DNA of 64,000 nt from DASXMT01 sp963781305 (GTDB lineage: Bacteria > Actinomycetota > Acidimicrobiia > Acidimicrobiales > RAAP-2), in assembly GCA_963781305.1 (NCBI GenBank), contig CAWAFL010000014.1, positions 248,001-312,000 of the forward strand. The letters run 5' to 3'. Within the stretch, counting starts at the first letter, position 1. Each line of letters starts with the position of its first letter. Under the pieces are notes generated by a model. That model saw only the letters and a program-made list of their open reading frames with translations, did no database searches and was not told the origin of the DNA. This document shows, in pieces, positions 1 to 8,307 of the stretch. A program made the position numbers and the translations under genes.

Positions 1-225
1 ACCAAGGCCGCGCTGGTCGACGGGCGCACCGACGTCGGCGTTCTGCCCACCGGTCAGGTCGTGGGGACGATCGAGGAGCTGCCGACGGTGGCCGATCTGA
101 TCGGCCGGATCGTGGACGAGGCGACAGCAGTGCTGGACGGGTTCGCGGAAGCCGGCGGTTCGGGCGCTGGGGCCGGTTCGGCTGGCGTGGGTTCGGCCGG
201 AGCCGGTTCGGCCGGGACAGGTTAG
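1..225 (+). CDS. Nitronate monooxygenase-type flavin oxidoreductase, C-terminal fragment
   Basis: This is the last 74 codons of a gene whose start lies before the window. The visible end contains a VLPTGQVVGTIEELPTV segment followed by an amphipathic helix ending near AVLDGF. That arrangement is typical of the C-terminus of FMN-dependent nitronate monooxygenase (2-nitropropane dioxygenase family) proteins. The complete paralogue at 16314-17300 has a related PTGQGVGAI end. The last 25 or so residues are a Gly/Ala/Ser tail built from GSAG-like repeats and are probably disordered. No FMN or substrate residues are visible in this fragment, so the substrate cannot be judged. Confidence 0.75.
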   Translation, partial: TKAALVDGRTDVGVLPTGQVVGTIEELPTVADLIGRIVDEATAVLDGFAEAGGSGAGAGSAGVGSAGAGSAGTG

Positions 226-310
226 GCCGGGTCGGGTTCCACGGGCAGCGGTTCAGCCGGGACCGGGGCTTAACCGATTCGACCCCGTCGGCTCGACGGG
301 CCCTATGCCA

Positions 311-1268
311 TCAACAGCTGAAGTTGTTCCCGCCGTTGCATCCGTTGTTGGCGCCGACGACGGCCACGATGAGGATGAGGATGCCGATGGCCACCACGCA
401 GAATCCGACGATGATCCCGGCCAGGGCCAGACCACTCCCGGTTTGAGTTCCCTCGGACCTCTGGATCTGAGAGCGAGCTATGAAGCCGAAGATGATCCCG
501 AGGATGGAGGGGATCCCGAGAAAGAAGACCCCCCCGATAGCGCAGATCAACGAGGCAATGGCCAAGCCGTTGTTCTTGGGCCCCATCGGCGTGACGTAGC
601 CATAGGCCGGGGCTCCGTACCCGGCCGGCGGGTACTGGCCTGGTGGGTAGACCTGGTGGAACCTGACCTGGCGCGTACTGACCTTGGGCGTACTGGCCTT
701 GGGCGTACTGGCCTTGTGGGTACTGACCCTGTGGGTATTGCCCATAGGCCCCTTGGGGATACTGGCCCTGGGGGTACTGCGGGCTGCCGTACGCCGACTG
801 GGGGTACTGGCCCTGGGGGTACGAGGCCTGCGGGTAGGCGGCCTGCGGCTGGCCCTGGGACGGCTGGGCCTGTTCGGATCCTGCCGTATAGCCGGGGTGC
901 TGGTACCACCGGCCGTCTGAGGCCTGGTACCAACCGGAGAGATCTGTATCAGGCGCTGTCCCTGGTTGCGTGGGGTGCGTCGGCTCCGTGGGTTGGGTCG
1001 GCTGGGCGGGTTGCGTCGGCTGCGTGGATTGTGTCGGCTGTGCAGGCGACGCGGTAGGAGGTGGAGACGTCCCAACCTGCGTGGGTTCTGGGGACGACAT
1101 CCCGACCTGGGCGTCTGCCGTCGCCTCCCCTTGTGCTTCGCCTTCGGTTCCGGGTTCTGTGGAATACCCGGTTGGGTTCTCACTACCGGGGTCGGCGCTG
1201 TTCCCGCTGCCCTGATCGGTAGTCACTCGCTTCGGTATAGCACCACTATGGGAGGTCAATTCGGTCAT
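311..1268 (-). CDS. DUF4190-type membrane protein, apparently frameshifted
   Basis: The C-terminal third, read in the frame that stops at 311, begins near GYGAPAYGYVTPMGPKNN. It then has two hydrophobic helices (LAIASLICAIGGVFFLGIP and ALAGIIVGFCVVAIGILI), typical of DUF4190 proteins. The N-terminal part lies in another frame. It has an acidic/Pro/Gln-rich leader, a GWYQASDGRWYQHPG motif and a run of YPQGQ repeats, which normally precede such a membrane domain. The two parts join only if the frame changes around 640-675, inside the repeat. The start is uncertain: ATG at 1268 (MTELTSHSG) is chosen, and ATG at 1346 or GTG at 1511 are in frame upstream. Function is unknown. Confidence 0.6.
660..835 (-). 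repeat. Gln/Tyr/Gly/Pro-coding tandem repeat
   Basis: Degenerate 12-15 bp units encode YPQGQ, YAQGQ and similar peptides. They form the low-complexity linker before the DUF4190 membrane domain. The apparent frameshift of this gene lies at the downstream edge of the repeat, where slippage or assembly error would be expected. Confidence 0.7.
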
Positions 1269-1876
1269 GTCGGCTTGGTCCGGGCCTGGGGCCCGACGAC
1301 CATCAGGGACACTGGCCGAGCGCTGTGAACTGGCTGGCGTAGGCATCAGTTTGCGTTGGGACGTCGTTGGTACGGCATTTGAGCGGGCGTCTGTGCGGCG
1401 TCGGGGGCCAACATATCCGTAGCGGAGGATGGTATCGATGCTGCTAGAGACCATTGACACACCACTGAAGACCAAGACGGACCACTGAACGGCACGGCGT
1501 TTTCCAAGCACCTCACAGCGATCGAGATCAACCAGTCGGGCAACGATTGTGCCGCAAACAACTGGTCTTCAGGGTCGCTGTTGCACGGGTAATTCGGCGG
1601 GCAACGGGCTGCTGGAGATGTAGAGGGGTCGCCACTGCGGTGAAGACGCCGATGATCGGCTTGCCGCAGTCTCCCTAGGAGGGCCGAGTTGGGTAGGCGG
1701 GGTCGGCGTCTGGCTGGCGGTGGTGCGCACTGTCCAGGCGAGGCGGAGGCGGCTACCACGCGAGATAGCGTTCTTGTCGGTAGTTCTTGGGTCGGATGGC
1801 CGGATTCGTCTGGCGGTGGCGTCCCAAGGAAGCATCCGGGTGCAATCGCATCTGGCATCAACCCCGGAGCATCGTG
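1269..1876. other. 608 bp without a supported gene
   Basis: Several frames are open on both strands, but none shows a recognisable domain, good start context or membrane pattern. The part near 1269-1511 could belong to a longer N-terminus of the DUF4190-type gene, because its frame stays open to a GTG at 1511. The remainder presumably holds the promoters of the divergent flanking genes; I could not pick a convincing -10/-35 pair. Confidence 0.4.
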
Positions 1877-2335
1877 ATGGGAATCATCAAAGTTGTCCGC
1901 TGGACGGCATACGTCGAAGCGACACTGTTCATCTTGCTGCTCATCGCAGTCGTGATTCAGGCCACCGGGCACGGGTCGTTGCCCGCAGCGATCGTCGGTT
2001 CGATGCACGGCACCGTGTTCACCTTCTACATCGTCCTCGTACTGGTTGCTCGGTTCAAGGTGAAATGGAAGTGGAGGACGACGGCCGCCATCTTGTTGAT
2101 CGCCTGCGTTCCGGGAGGTGGGTACGTCGTCGACCGGTACGCCTTCAAATACGAGCCGAGGGCCAAGCGTCCTAGGTCAAGGTCTCGTGGAGGTGCCGGG
2201 GGCGAGTCAAATGCGACTGCCGAGGCTGGGTCGGGTGCCGAGGCTGGGTCGGGTGCCGAGGCTGGGTCGGGTGCCGAGGCTGGATCGGGTCAAGGGCGGC
2301 CGGCGATCGAACATACTGCAGTTGACCAGGGATAA
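1877..2335 (+). CDS. DUF3817 family integral membrane protein
   Basis: This 152-residue protein has three predicted membrane helices: TLFILLLIAVVIQ near residues 14-28, the VGSMHGTVFTFYIVLVLVA region near 38-58, and TTAAILLIACVPGGGYVVD near 66-84. The order and the conserved GSMHG motif match the small DUF3817 family. Its biochemical role is unknown. ATG 1877 is preferred because MGIIKVVRWTAYVEATLF is the usual family start; the frame is open further upstream without family similarity. The C-terminus carries four identical six-residue GAEAGS-type repeats not expected in the family, then a short hydrophilic tail. Confidence 0.75.
   Translation: MGIIKVVRWTAYVEATLFILLLIAVVIQATGHGSLPAAIVGSMHGTVFTFYIVLVLVARFKVKWKWRTTAAILLIACVPGGGYVVDRYAFKYEPRAKRPRSRSRGGAGGESNATAEAGSGAEAGSGAEAGSGAEAGSGQGRPAIEHTAVDQG
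2219..2290 (+). repeat. Four tandem 18 bp repeats in the DUF3817 gene
   Basis: The unit gccgaggctgggtcgggt occurs four times with one or two substitutions in the last copy. It codes for a repeating AEAGSG tail. The length is a multiple of three, so the frame is kept. Confidence 0.9.
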
Positions 2336-2418
2336 AGAAGTGTCGGATGGTCTTTGCTTAGCCACAAAGCAATGTACTCCCCCAGTGACTGTCATACCTA
2401 TCCGGCATTATTGAGTAC

Positions 2419-3702
2419 ATGGTTCGAGCGGCATCCCAGACCAGGACAGAAACGACGGATGGCCCGACGAACATGGGCATCGATGATGTGGTGGCCGAGC
2501 TGAAAGCAGCGGTGGCCGAGCTGGATGCCGATCGTCTGGATGGCCAAGACGCCCTGACCCTGTTCGGGTCCTACGTGGTGGTCGAGCGCCTGTGCTGTTC
2601 GGCCAAGCTCGCCCTCGCCACCCGGATCGAGTCCTCGGGCATCTGGAAGCAGTCCGGCCACAGAAACGCTGCCACTCTGATCGCAGAGACCGAAGGGGTG
2701 GGGGTGGGACACGCCCGCTCCACCTTGGAGACGGGGAGGGCCCTGGTCGACGCCCCGAAGACGGCAGAGGCCCTCCGGGACGGGAAGCTGTCCGAGCCCC
2801 AGGTGAAAGAGCTGGCCGGGGCGGTGGCTGTTGACCCCGGTCACGAATCCGAGCTGGTCGACGCGGCCGAGTCGGGCGAGCCCATGGCCGCCCTGAAGGA
2901 CCGCTGTCGGCGGACCAAGGCCCGAGCAGCCGGTGCCCATCCGGATCGCACCCTGGCCGCCATCCACGCCGATCGGCACCTCCGACACTGGATCGACGAG
3001 GAGGGGGCCTTTTGCCTCCACGGTCGCTTCACCCCCGACCGGGGGGCCCAGCTGGCCTCGGTCCTCGACAAGGCCACCACCGACTGTTTCGACCGGGCCA
3101 GGAAACTGGGCGAGCGAGAGCCCCGGGCCGCCTACGCGGCCGACGCTCTGGTCGAGCTGTTGTGTGGGGACTCCCCCCACAAGGGAAGACCCCGAACCGT
3201 GGTCAATGTCCGGGTGGACCACGAGGCCCTGATCAACAGACAGGCCAGCGGGAACCAGGTCGCAGCCATCGACGGGATCGGCGAGGTCCCCCTCTCCACC
3301 ATCGAGTCCTTGTTGCCCGATTCCTTCTTGAAGGTGCTCTTCTACGACGCAGAGGAGCTGACCAAGATCTCCCACCCCGGGCGCACCCTCCCCGAAAAGC
3401 TCAAAACGGCCCTCGACAACGAGTACCCGACGTGTGTGGTCCCCGGCTGTGGGGCCACCCGGTTCTTGGAGGCCGACCACATCCAAACCGTCCTCGACCA
3501 CGGTCCCACCCAGTTCAACAACCTGGTCCACCTCTGCCACTTCCACCACGGGCTGAAGACCAACGCCGGCTATGTCGTCTACCGAGACCACAAGGGCACC
3601 TGGCACTTCGACCCCCCGCCACGCTTCGGAGAAGAACCCGACCTCGGGGACGAACCCGACCTCGGGCGGAACCCGGCGAGGGCTCTACGACCTGATCGGT
3701 GA
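2419..3702 (+). CDS. DUF222 / HNH endonuclease (13E12 repeat family) protein
   Basis: A 427-residue protein with an N-terminal helical DUF222 region (about residues 20-300, including RSTLETGRALVDAPKTAEAL) and a C-terminal HNH nuclease domain. In the HNH part, Cys339 and Cys344 (CVVPGC) form one zinc pair. ADHI contains the catalytic His354, and FNNLVHLCHFHH supplies the Asn and last His. These proteins are multicopy in actinobacteria, and their cellular role is not settled. An inner ATG at 2473 (MGIDDV) is an alternative start. The final codons lie in an 18 bp repeat; another frame continues from there to 3892 with a plausible tail ending SPPLFELGE, so the C-terminus may be displaced by a frameshift. 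Confidence 0.85.
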   Translation: MVRAASQTRTETTDGPTNMGIDDVVAELKAAVAELDADRLDGQDALTLFGSYVVVERLCCSAKLALATRIESSGIWKQSGHRNAATLIAETEGVGVGHARSTLETGRALVDAPKTAEALRDGKLSEPQVKELAGAVAVDPGHESELVDAAESGEPMAALKDRCRRTKARAAGAHPDRTLAAIHADRHLRHWIDEEGAFCLHGRFTPDRGAQLASVLDKATTDCFDRARKLGEREPRAAYAADALVELLCGDSPHKGRPRTVVNVRVDHEALINRQASGNQVAAIDGIGEVPLSTIESLLPDSFLKVLFYDAEELTKISHPGRTLPEKLKTALDNEYPTCVVPGCGATRFLEADHIQTVLDHGPTQFNNLVHLCHFHHGLKTNAGYVVYRDHKGTWHFDPPPRFGEEPDLGDEPDLGRNPARALRPDR

Positions 3703-3926
3703 GGGCGGCCACCCACCGGGCCCGAACGAGACCGATCCGACCATTGGGTCGGGATCGGGGGCCGACCCGCCGGGACCACCCTCCAAACGCCGGACCGGAC
3801 GACGCAAGAAGCAGGGGTCACGAGGCAGGTCCACATCAGGGAACGATGCCGACCCGGGTGAGTCGCCGCCTCTGTTCGAGCTGGGCGAGTAGCGCGATCA
3901 GCTGTCGGTGTGACGATCCGGCCCCA

Positions 3927-5111
3927 TTAGCCCAGACGCTCGATGATGGTGGCGTTCGCTTGGCCGCCGCCCTCGCACATGGTCTGCAACCCATACCGGG
4001 CGCCGGTGCGCTCCATCTCGTTGAGCAGCGTGGCCATGAGCCGAGCACCGGAGCAACCAGTGGGATGGCCGATAGCCATCGCCCCGCCGTTGACATTGAC
4101 CTTGGTCATGTCGGGGTGATGCTCCTTCTCCCAGGCCAGGACAACCGACGCGAACGCCTCGTTGATCTCGACCACGTCCATGTCGTCCAGGCTGAGCTTC
4201 GACTTCTCGAATACCAGCGTCGTTGCCGGAATGGGAGCGGTCAGCATGATGACGGGATCGTTGGCGGCCACGGCAAACGTGTGGAAGCGGGCACGAGGGC
4301 GAAGGCCCAATTGACCCGCCCGCTCTTCACTCATCACCAACACGGCTGCAGCCCCATCGGAGATCTGCGAGGAGGACGCCGCGGTGACTCGGCCATCCTC
4401 GATGAAGGCCGGGGGCAGCGAGCTCAGCTTCTCCAACGTGGAGCCTCTACGGACGCCCTCGTCGAAGGTCAGCTCACCCTCATCGCCGTGGTCGCCCACG
4501 GCGCCGTTCTCGTCCACCCGGCGCGTAGCCAGGGGCACGATCTCGTTCTCGAACCGTCCCTCGTCGATGGCCCGGATGGCCCGCTCGTGTGATTGGAGGG
4601 CCAGCCTGTCCATATCTTCGCGGCTGATATCCCACCGCTTGGCGATCTCCTCGGCGCACAGGCCCTGATGGATGAAGTCGAAGCGCCCGTGCACCGTCGG
4701 TCCGTAGGCCTCACCCGGACCCGACTCGGTAGTGGAACCAATGGGCACGCGGCTCATCGATTCCACGCCGGCGCCGATAGCAATATCCATCGCTCCGGAC
4801 ATCACGGCTTGCGCAGCGAAGTGCACAGCCTGCTGAGCCGAGCCACACTGCCGATCGACCGTCGTGCCTGGCACGGTGTCCGGGAATCCAGCGGCCAGGG
4901 CGGCGTTGCGTCCGATATTCATGGCCTGCTCGCCCACGGTCATGGTGCAGCCCATGACCACGTCCTCGATCAGCGCCGGGTCGAGGTCGTTGCGCTCGAT
5001 CAGGGCCTTGAGGGGCTGGGCGGCCAGATCCACCGCGTGCCAGCCGGACAAGCGGCCGTTTCTCCTCCCTACGGGTGTGCGGACTGCATCGACAATTACG
5101 GCGTTCACCAT
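3927..5111 (-). CDS. Acetyl-CoA acetyltransferase / 3-ketoacyl-CoA thiolase
   Basis: A 394-residue thiolase of normal length. Catalytic residues are visible: the nucleophile Cys89 in DRQCGSAQQA, His349 in GGAMAIGHPTGCSG, and Cys379 in MCEGGGQAN, plus the NEAFAS loop. It should carry out the CoA-dependent cleavage (or condensation) step of beta-oxidation. ATG 5111 is chosen over the upstream GTG at 5117, because a TAGGAT box ends exactly 6 nt before 5111, fitting a leaderless transcript. It is divergent from the two acyl-CoA dehydrogenase genes, suggesting a shared acyl-CoA degradation role. Substrate chain length cannot be read from sequence; a FadA5-like role in sterol side chains is possible. 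Confidence 0.93.
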   Translation of the reverse strand: MVNAVIVDAVRTPVGRRNGRLSGWHAVDLAAQPLKALIERNDLDPALIEDVVMGCTMTVGEQAMNIGRNAALAAGFPDTVPGTTVDRQCGSAQQAVHFAAQAVMSGAMDIAIGAGVESMSRVPIGSTTESGPGEAYGPTVHGRFDFIHQGLCAEEIAKRWDISREDMDRLALQSHERAIRAIDEGRFENEIVPLATRRVDENGAVGDHGDEGELTFDEGVRRGSTLEKLSSLPPAFIEDGRVTAASSSQISDGAAAVLVMSEERAGQLGLRPRARFHTFAVAANDPVIMLTAPIPATTLVFEKSKLSLDDMDVVEINEAFASVVLAWEKEHHPDMTKVNVNGGAMAIGHPTGCSGARLMATLLNEMERTGARYGLQTMCEGGGQANATIIERLG

Positions 5112-5117
5112 CCCCAC

Positions 5118-5123
5118 ATCCTA
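5118..5123 (-). promoter_or_regulatory. -10 box TAGGAT of a leaderless thiolase promoter
   Basis: On the minus strand TAGGAT is followed by GTGGGG and then the ATG at 5111. A start site about 7 nt after the box would coincide with the start codon. No good -35 box was seen. Confidence 0.45.
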
Positions 5124-5292
5124 CGGGAGGGAGCACCAGCAGGGGCCAGGGGGAAAGTAAGACCATGTGAAGAGCACAAAGGAGGAAGCGAGAGAGAAGA
5201 AGGAGAGGAACCGATTTTCGCCGGTTAGGTTGCCGAATGCCTTGCGGTGTGTCACATTTCCCACCGCCCGAGGAAACACCGATGGAGACCCG

Positions 5293-6459
5293 ATGGATCT
5301 GCAATTCAGCCCTGCCCAGGAAGAGTTCCGGGCCGAAGCCCGTTCCTGGTTGGCTGCCCACGCACCTGCTCCGGGGACCCTCCCCTCCCTGGACACGGCG
5401 CAGGGGTTCGAGGCACACCGGGCCTGGGAGCAGGAGATGTACGAGGACCGGTGGTCGGTGGTGAACTGGCCCGAGGAGTTCGGCGGTCGAGGCGTCGGCA
5501 TCCTGGAATGGCTGATCTTCGAAGAGGAGTATTGGAGGGCCCAGGCGCCCATCAGGGTCAGCCAAAACGGGGTGTTCCTCCTCGCCCCGACCATGTTCGA
5601 GTTCGGGACGGACGAGCAGAAGGCGAGGTTCTTGCCGCCGATGGCCTCGGCCCAGGAGATCTGGTGCCAGGGCTGGTCGGAGCCCGATGCCGGCAGCGAT
5701 CTGGCCGGGATCCGCAGTCGGGCCCGACGGGCCCCCGAGGACGACGGATGGCTGCTCACCGGCCAGAAGACCTGGGCCTCCCGCGGCGCATTCGCCGAAT
5801 GGTGCTTCGGGCTCTTTCGCACCGATCCCGACGCCGAGCGCCATCGCGGCCTCACCTACTTTCTGCTCGAGATGAGCTCGCCCGGCGTGACCGTTCGCCC
5901 CATCCCCCAGATCGACGGGGAAACCGGGTTCGCCGAGATCTTCTTCGAGGACGTGTTCGTCCCCGACGCCCAGGTGCTCGGTGGGGTGGGCCAGGGCTGG
6001 GGGGTGGCGATGGCAACGGCCGGCTCGGAACGCGGGCTCAGCCTCCGCAGTCCGGCTCGCTACACCGAGTCGGCCGGTCGTCTGGTCGACCTGTACGCCG
6101 AGCGGTCGGAAATCGATCCCGACGGCGCGGCCCGCGTCGCCGACGACGTGGCCCAGGCCTGGATGGACGCCGAGGCGTACCGGTTGAACACATTGTGGAC
6201 CGCAACCCGCGTGCTGGAAGGCGGTTCCGTAGGGGCCGAGGCCAGCGCCAACAAGATCCACTGGTCGGAAACCGACCTGGCCATCCACCGCGCCGCGCTC
6301 GCCCTGCTCGGGCCCGAGGCCGAGTTCCAGGGTCCGTCAACACCCAACCCATGGCTCGACGGTTTCCTGTTCGCCATCTCCGGGACGATCTATGCGGGCA
6401 CCAATGAGATCCAGCGGAACGTGGTGGCCGAACGGATGCTCGGACTGCCGCGCGGCTGA
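5293..6459 (+). CDS. Acyl-CoA dehydrogenase (first of a pair)
   Basis: A 388-residue FAD-dependent acyl-CoA dehydrogenase. The N-terminal helical domain starts MDLQFSPAQEEFRAE. The middle part has WCQGWSEPDAGSDLAG and TGQKTWAS, the usual flavin and substrate loops. The C-terminal helix ends GTNEIQRNVVAERMLGLPRG. It oxidises acyl-CoA to 2-enoyl-CoA and passes electrons to ETF. ATG 5293 is used because family similarity begins there; the frame is open further upstream. The next dehydrogenase starts 2 nt after its stop, so the two are likely co-translated and may form a mixed heterotetramer as known for FadE pairs of actinobacterial sterol degradation (inference). Confidence 0.93.
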   Translation: MDLQFSPAQEEFRAEARSWLAAHAPAPGTLPSLDTAQGFEAHRAWEQEMYEDRWSVVNWPEEFGGRGVGILEWLIFEEEYWRAQAPIRVSQNGVFLLAPTMFEFGTDEQKARFLPPMASAQEIWCQGWSEPDAGSDLAGIRSRARRAPEDDGWLLTGQKTWASRGAFAEWCFGLFRTDPDAERHRGLTYFLLEMSSPGVTVRPIPQIDGETGFAEIFFEDVFVPDAQVLGGVGQGWGVAMATAGSERGLSLRSPARYTESAGRLVDLYAERSEIDPDGAARVADDVAQAWMDAEAYRLNTLWTATRVLEGGSVGAEASANKIHWSETDLAIHRAALALLGPEAEFQGPSTPNPWLDGFLFAISGTIYAGTNEIQRNVVAERMLGLPRG

Positions 6460-6461
6460 TC

Positions 6462-7661
6462 ATGCAATTCTCCTTCACTGAACAACAGACCGACTTCCGG
6501 GACGCAGTGCGCCAGATGCTCGACCGCGAGTGCACGCCAGCCGACCTTCGTGCCGTGTTCGATGCCGCCGGCCGGTCCGATGCCGCCGACCGCTCCAACG
6601 GAAGTACAGGCACTGCGTCCGATGCTCAGGTCGCACCGTCCCCGTTGTCGTGCAGCGCCCCCCTGTCGTCGGTGCATACGCCTCGCTGGAAGGCGCTGGC
6701 CGACATGGGCGTGGTCGGCCTCACCATCCCCGAGCTGCACGGGGGACTCGGACTGACCGACCTCGATCTGGTACTCCTGCTCGAAGAGGCCGGGCGGGCA
6801 GCACTTCCCGAACCGCTGCTCGAGACCACTGCATTGGCAGCGCCTCTCCTGGCCCGAACCGGATTCGGGCCCGAGCACGGCACAGAGATCGGCGCGCTCT
6901 CCAATCACTGGCTCCCGCTCATCGCCGGCGGTGACGCCGTCGCTGCGGTCGGGTTGTCGGGCATGCCCGCAGTACCGGGCGTGGTCGGAGCCGACGTGTA
7001 CATCCTGCAATCCGCCGCTCAGCCCGATGGAGGCGCAGAGATCCATGCCGTGCCGGCCGACGAGGTCGGGGTCACCCCTATCGAGTCGCTCGATCCCACC
7101 CGTCGCCTGGGCACGGTCGACTGGATCCCCGCCCCAAACACGCTCGTCGCCGCCGGATCCGATGCCGAGTCGGCGCTCGCTGTCCTGGCCGACCGGGCCG
7201 CGCTGGGGACCGCCGCCGAGCTGGTGGGGCTGGCCGATCGCATGATCACCATGGCCGCCGACTACGCCAAGGAGCGCAAGCAGTTCGGCCGAGCCATCGG
7301 CAGCTTCCAAGCGGTGAAGCACTTGTTGGCCGGAGCCCAGGTGAAGCTGGAGTTCGCCCGACCCGTCACCTACGCCGCGGCCTGGTCGCTGGCCCACCGC
7401 ACGCCCGACGCCAGTCGTCGAGCATCGATGGCCAAGGCGTACGCCTCGGAGGCCGCTACCGAGGCAGCGCGCGTCTCCCTGCAGGTCCACGGAGCCATTG
7501 GCTATACGTGGGAGTGCGATCTGCACCTGTTCCTCAAGCGAGCGTGGGCACTGGCACCGGCGTGGGGCGACGCCGCCGAGCACAGGAGTCGGGTGTTGGC
7601 GTCGGTGGTCGCCGAACGTGCCGAACGTGCCGAACGTGCCGAACGTGCCGAACAGGCTTAG
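6462..7661 (+). CDS. Acyl-CoA dehydrogenase (second of a pair)
   Basis: A 399-residue acyl-CoA dehydrogenase homologue. It has an N-terminal MQFSFTEQQTDFRDAVR, a GLTIPELHGGLG loop, and a C-terminal helical domain with AKERKQFGRAIGSFQAVKH and HGAIGYTWECDLH. It lacks the GTNEIQ-type end of its partner and has a Ser/Ala-rich insertion near residues 45-70, a pattern seen in the auxiliary chain of heteromeric dehydrogenases. It begins 2 nt after the upstream stop. The C-terminus is extended by AER peptides from a 9 bp repeat. I infer that it works as a complex with the preceding gene product. Confidence 0.88.
   Translation: MQFSFTEQQTDFRDAVRQMLDRECTPADLRAVFDAAGRSDAADRSNGSTGTASDAQVAPSPLSCSAPLSSVHTPRWKALADMGVVGLTIPELHGGLGLTDLDLVLLLEEAGRAALPEPLLETTALAAPLLARTGFGPEHGTEIGALSNHWLPLIAGGDAVAAVGLSGMPAVPGVVGADVYILQSAAQPDGGAEIHAVPADEVGVTPIESLDPTRRLGTVDWIPAPNTLVAAGSDAESALAVLADRAALGTAAELVGLADRMITMAADYAKERKQFGRAIGSFQAVKHLLAGAQVKLEFARPVTYAAAWSLAHRTPDASRRASMAKAYASEAATEAARVSLQVHGAIGYTWECDLHLFLKRAWALAPAWGDAAEHRSRVLASVVAERAERAERAERAEQA
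7611..7655 (+). repeat. Five tandem 9 bp repeats at the end of the acyl-CoA dehydrogenase gene
   Basis: The unit gccgaacgt is repeated four times exactly and a fifth time with changes. It codes for (Ala-Glu-Arg)n directly before the stop codon. Confidence 0.9.
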
Positions 7662-7830
7662 CCGCCCGCGGGCCCGGGGCCATAGGTCGGGTGGGGCGTT
7701 GGCCTGGTCCAGGACGGCACCCCAGGACGACATGGGTATGCGGGCCGATGCTGCTGCTGCCGCCGCCGGAGTCCGCTGCCGCTGCCGCTGCCGCCACCGG
7801 AGTCCGACGTGAGAGATGCTCGGAGAACCG

Positions 7831-8307
7831 CTACGGGGTCGTCGAGGTGGCGGAGGACCCTGCCGTTGAGCTGGTCGAGCTGGGTGATGTCGTGGCCGAC
7901 GCGGCCGTCGTGGTGGTCGTGGTGCTGGGGTTGGTTGTCGACGGGGGCCCCGTCGTGGTGGTCGTGGTGCTGGGGTTGGTTGTCGTCGTCGAGCTGCTCG
8001 TTGTTGTCGACTTCGGAGGCGTCGTTGTCGCCGTTGTCGTCGTCGGCGGCGCCTCATGGGAAACCGGCCTCGAGCTGGGCGAGGCAAGCGGCGGGTACTG
8101 GAGGTACAGCGCGCCGAATCCGAGAAAGGCCACGGCCATGAGCGCCGTCGACCGGCGCACGCGCAGCCGCCGATTGAGCGGCCGGCTCATGAAGCCCCGC
8201 AGTCCCCGTTTCGGTCGATCGGGCCGCTGCACCTTTTCCGGGTTCGACCACGTTGGTCGGAGCCGCCGCTTGACCTCGAAGGGGTTCTTGCCGTCGTCGT
8301 CGGTCAT
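7831..8307 (-). CDS. Single-pass membrane protein with Thr/Ser-rich tail
   Basis: A 158-residue protein with a basic cytoplasmic N-terminus (about residues 1-52, many Arg/Lys), one hydrophobic helix near 54-72 (ALMAVAFLGFGALYLQYP), and a tail of almost only Thr, Ser and Pro. The tail resembles mucin-like extracytoplasmic stalks. I recognise no family. The start ATG overlaps the stop of the MscS-type gene by 4 nt, so the two are probably one operon. The direction of the charged segment suggests that the tail is outside the membrane. Confidence 0.65.
   Translation of the reverse strand: MTDDDGKNPFEVKRRLRPTWSNPEKVQRPDRPKRGLRGFMSRPLNRRLRVRRSTALMAVAFLGFGALYLQYPPLASPSSRPVSHEAPPTTTTATTTPPKSTTTSSSTTTTNPSTTTTTTGPPSTTNPSTTTTTTAASATTSPSSTSSTAGSSATSTTP

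Noticed and set aside
1346..2008. A 220-codon minus-strand frame over the gene-poor region
   Set aside because: It has no domain or membrane pattern and overlaps the DUF3817 gene.
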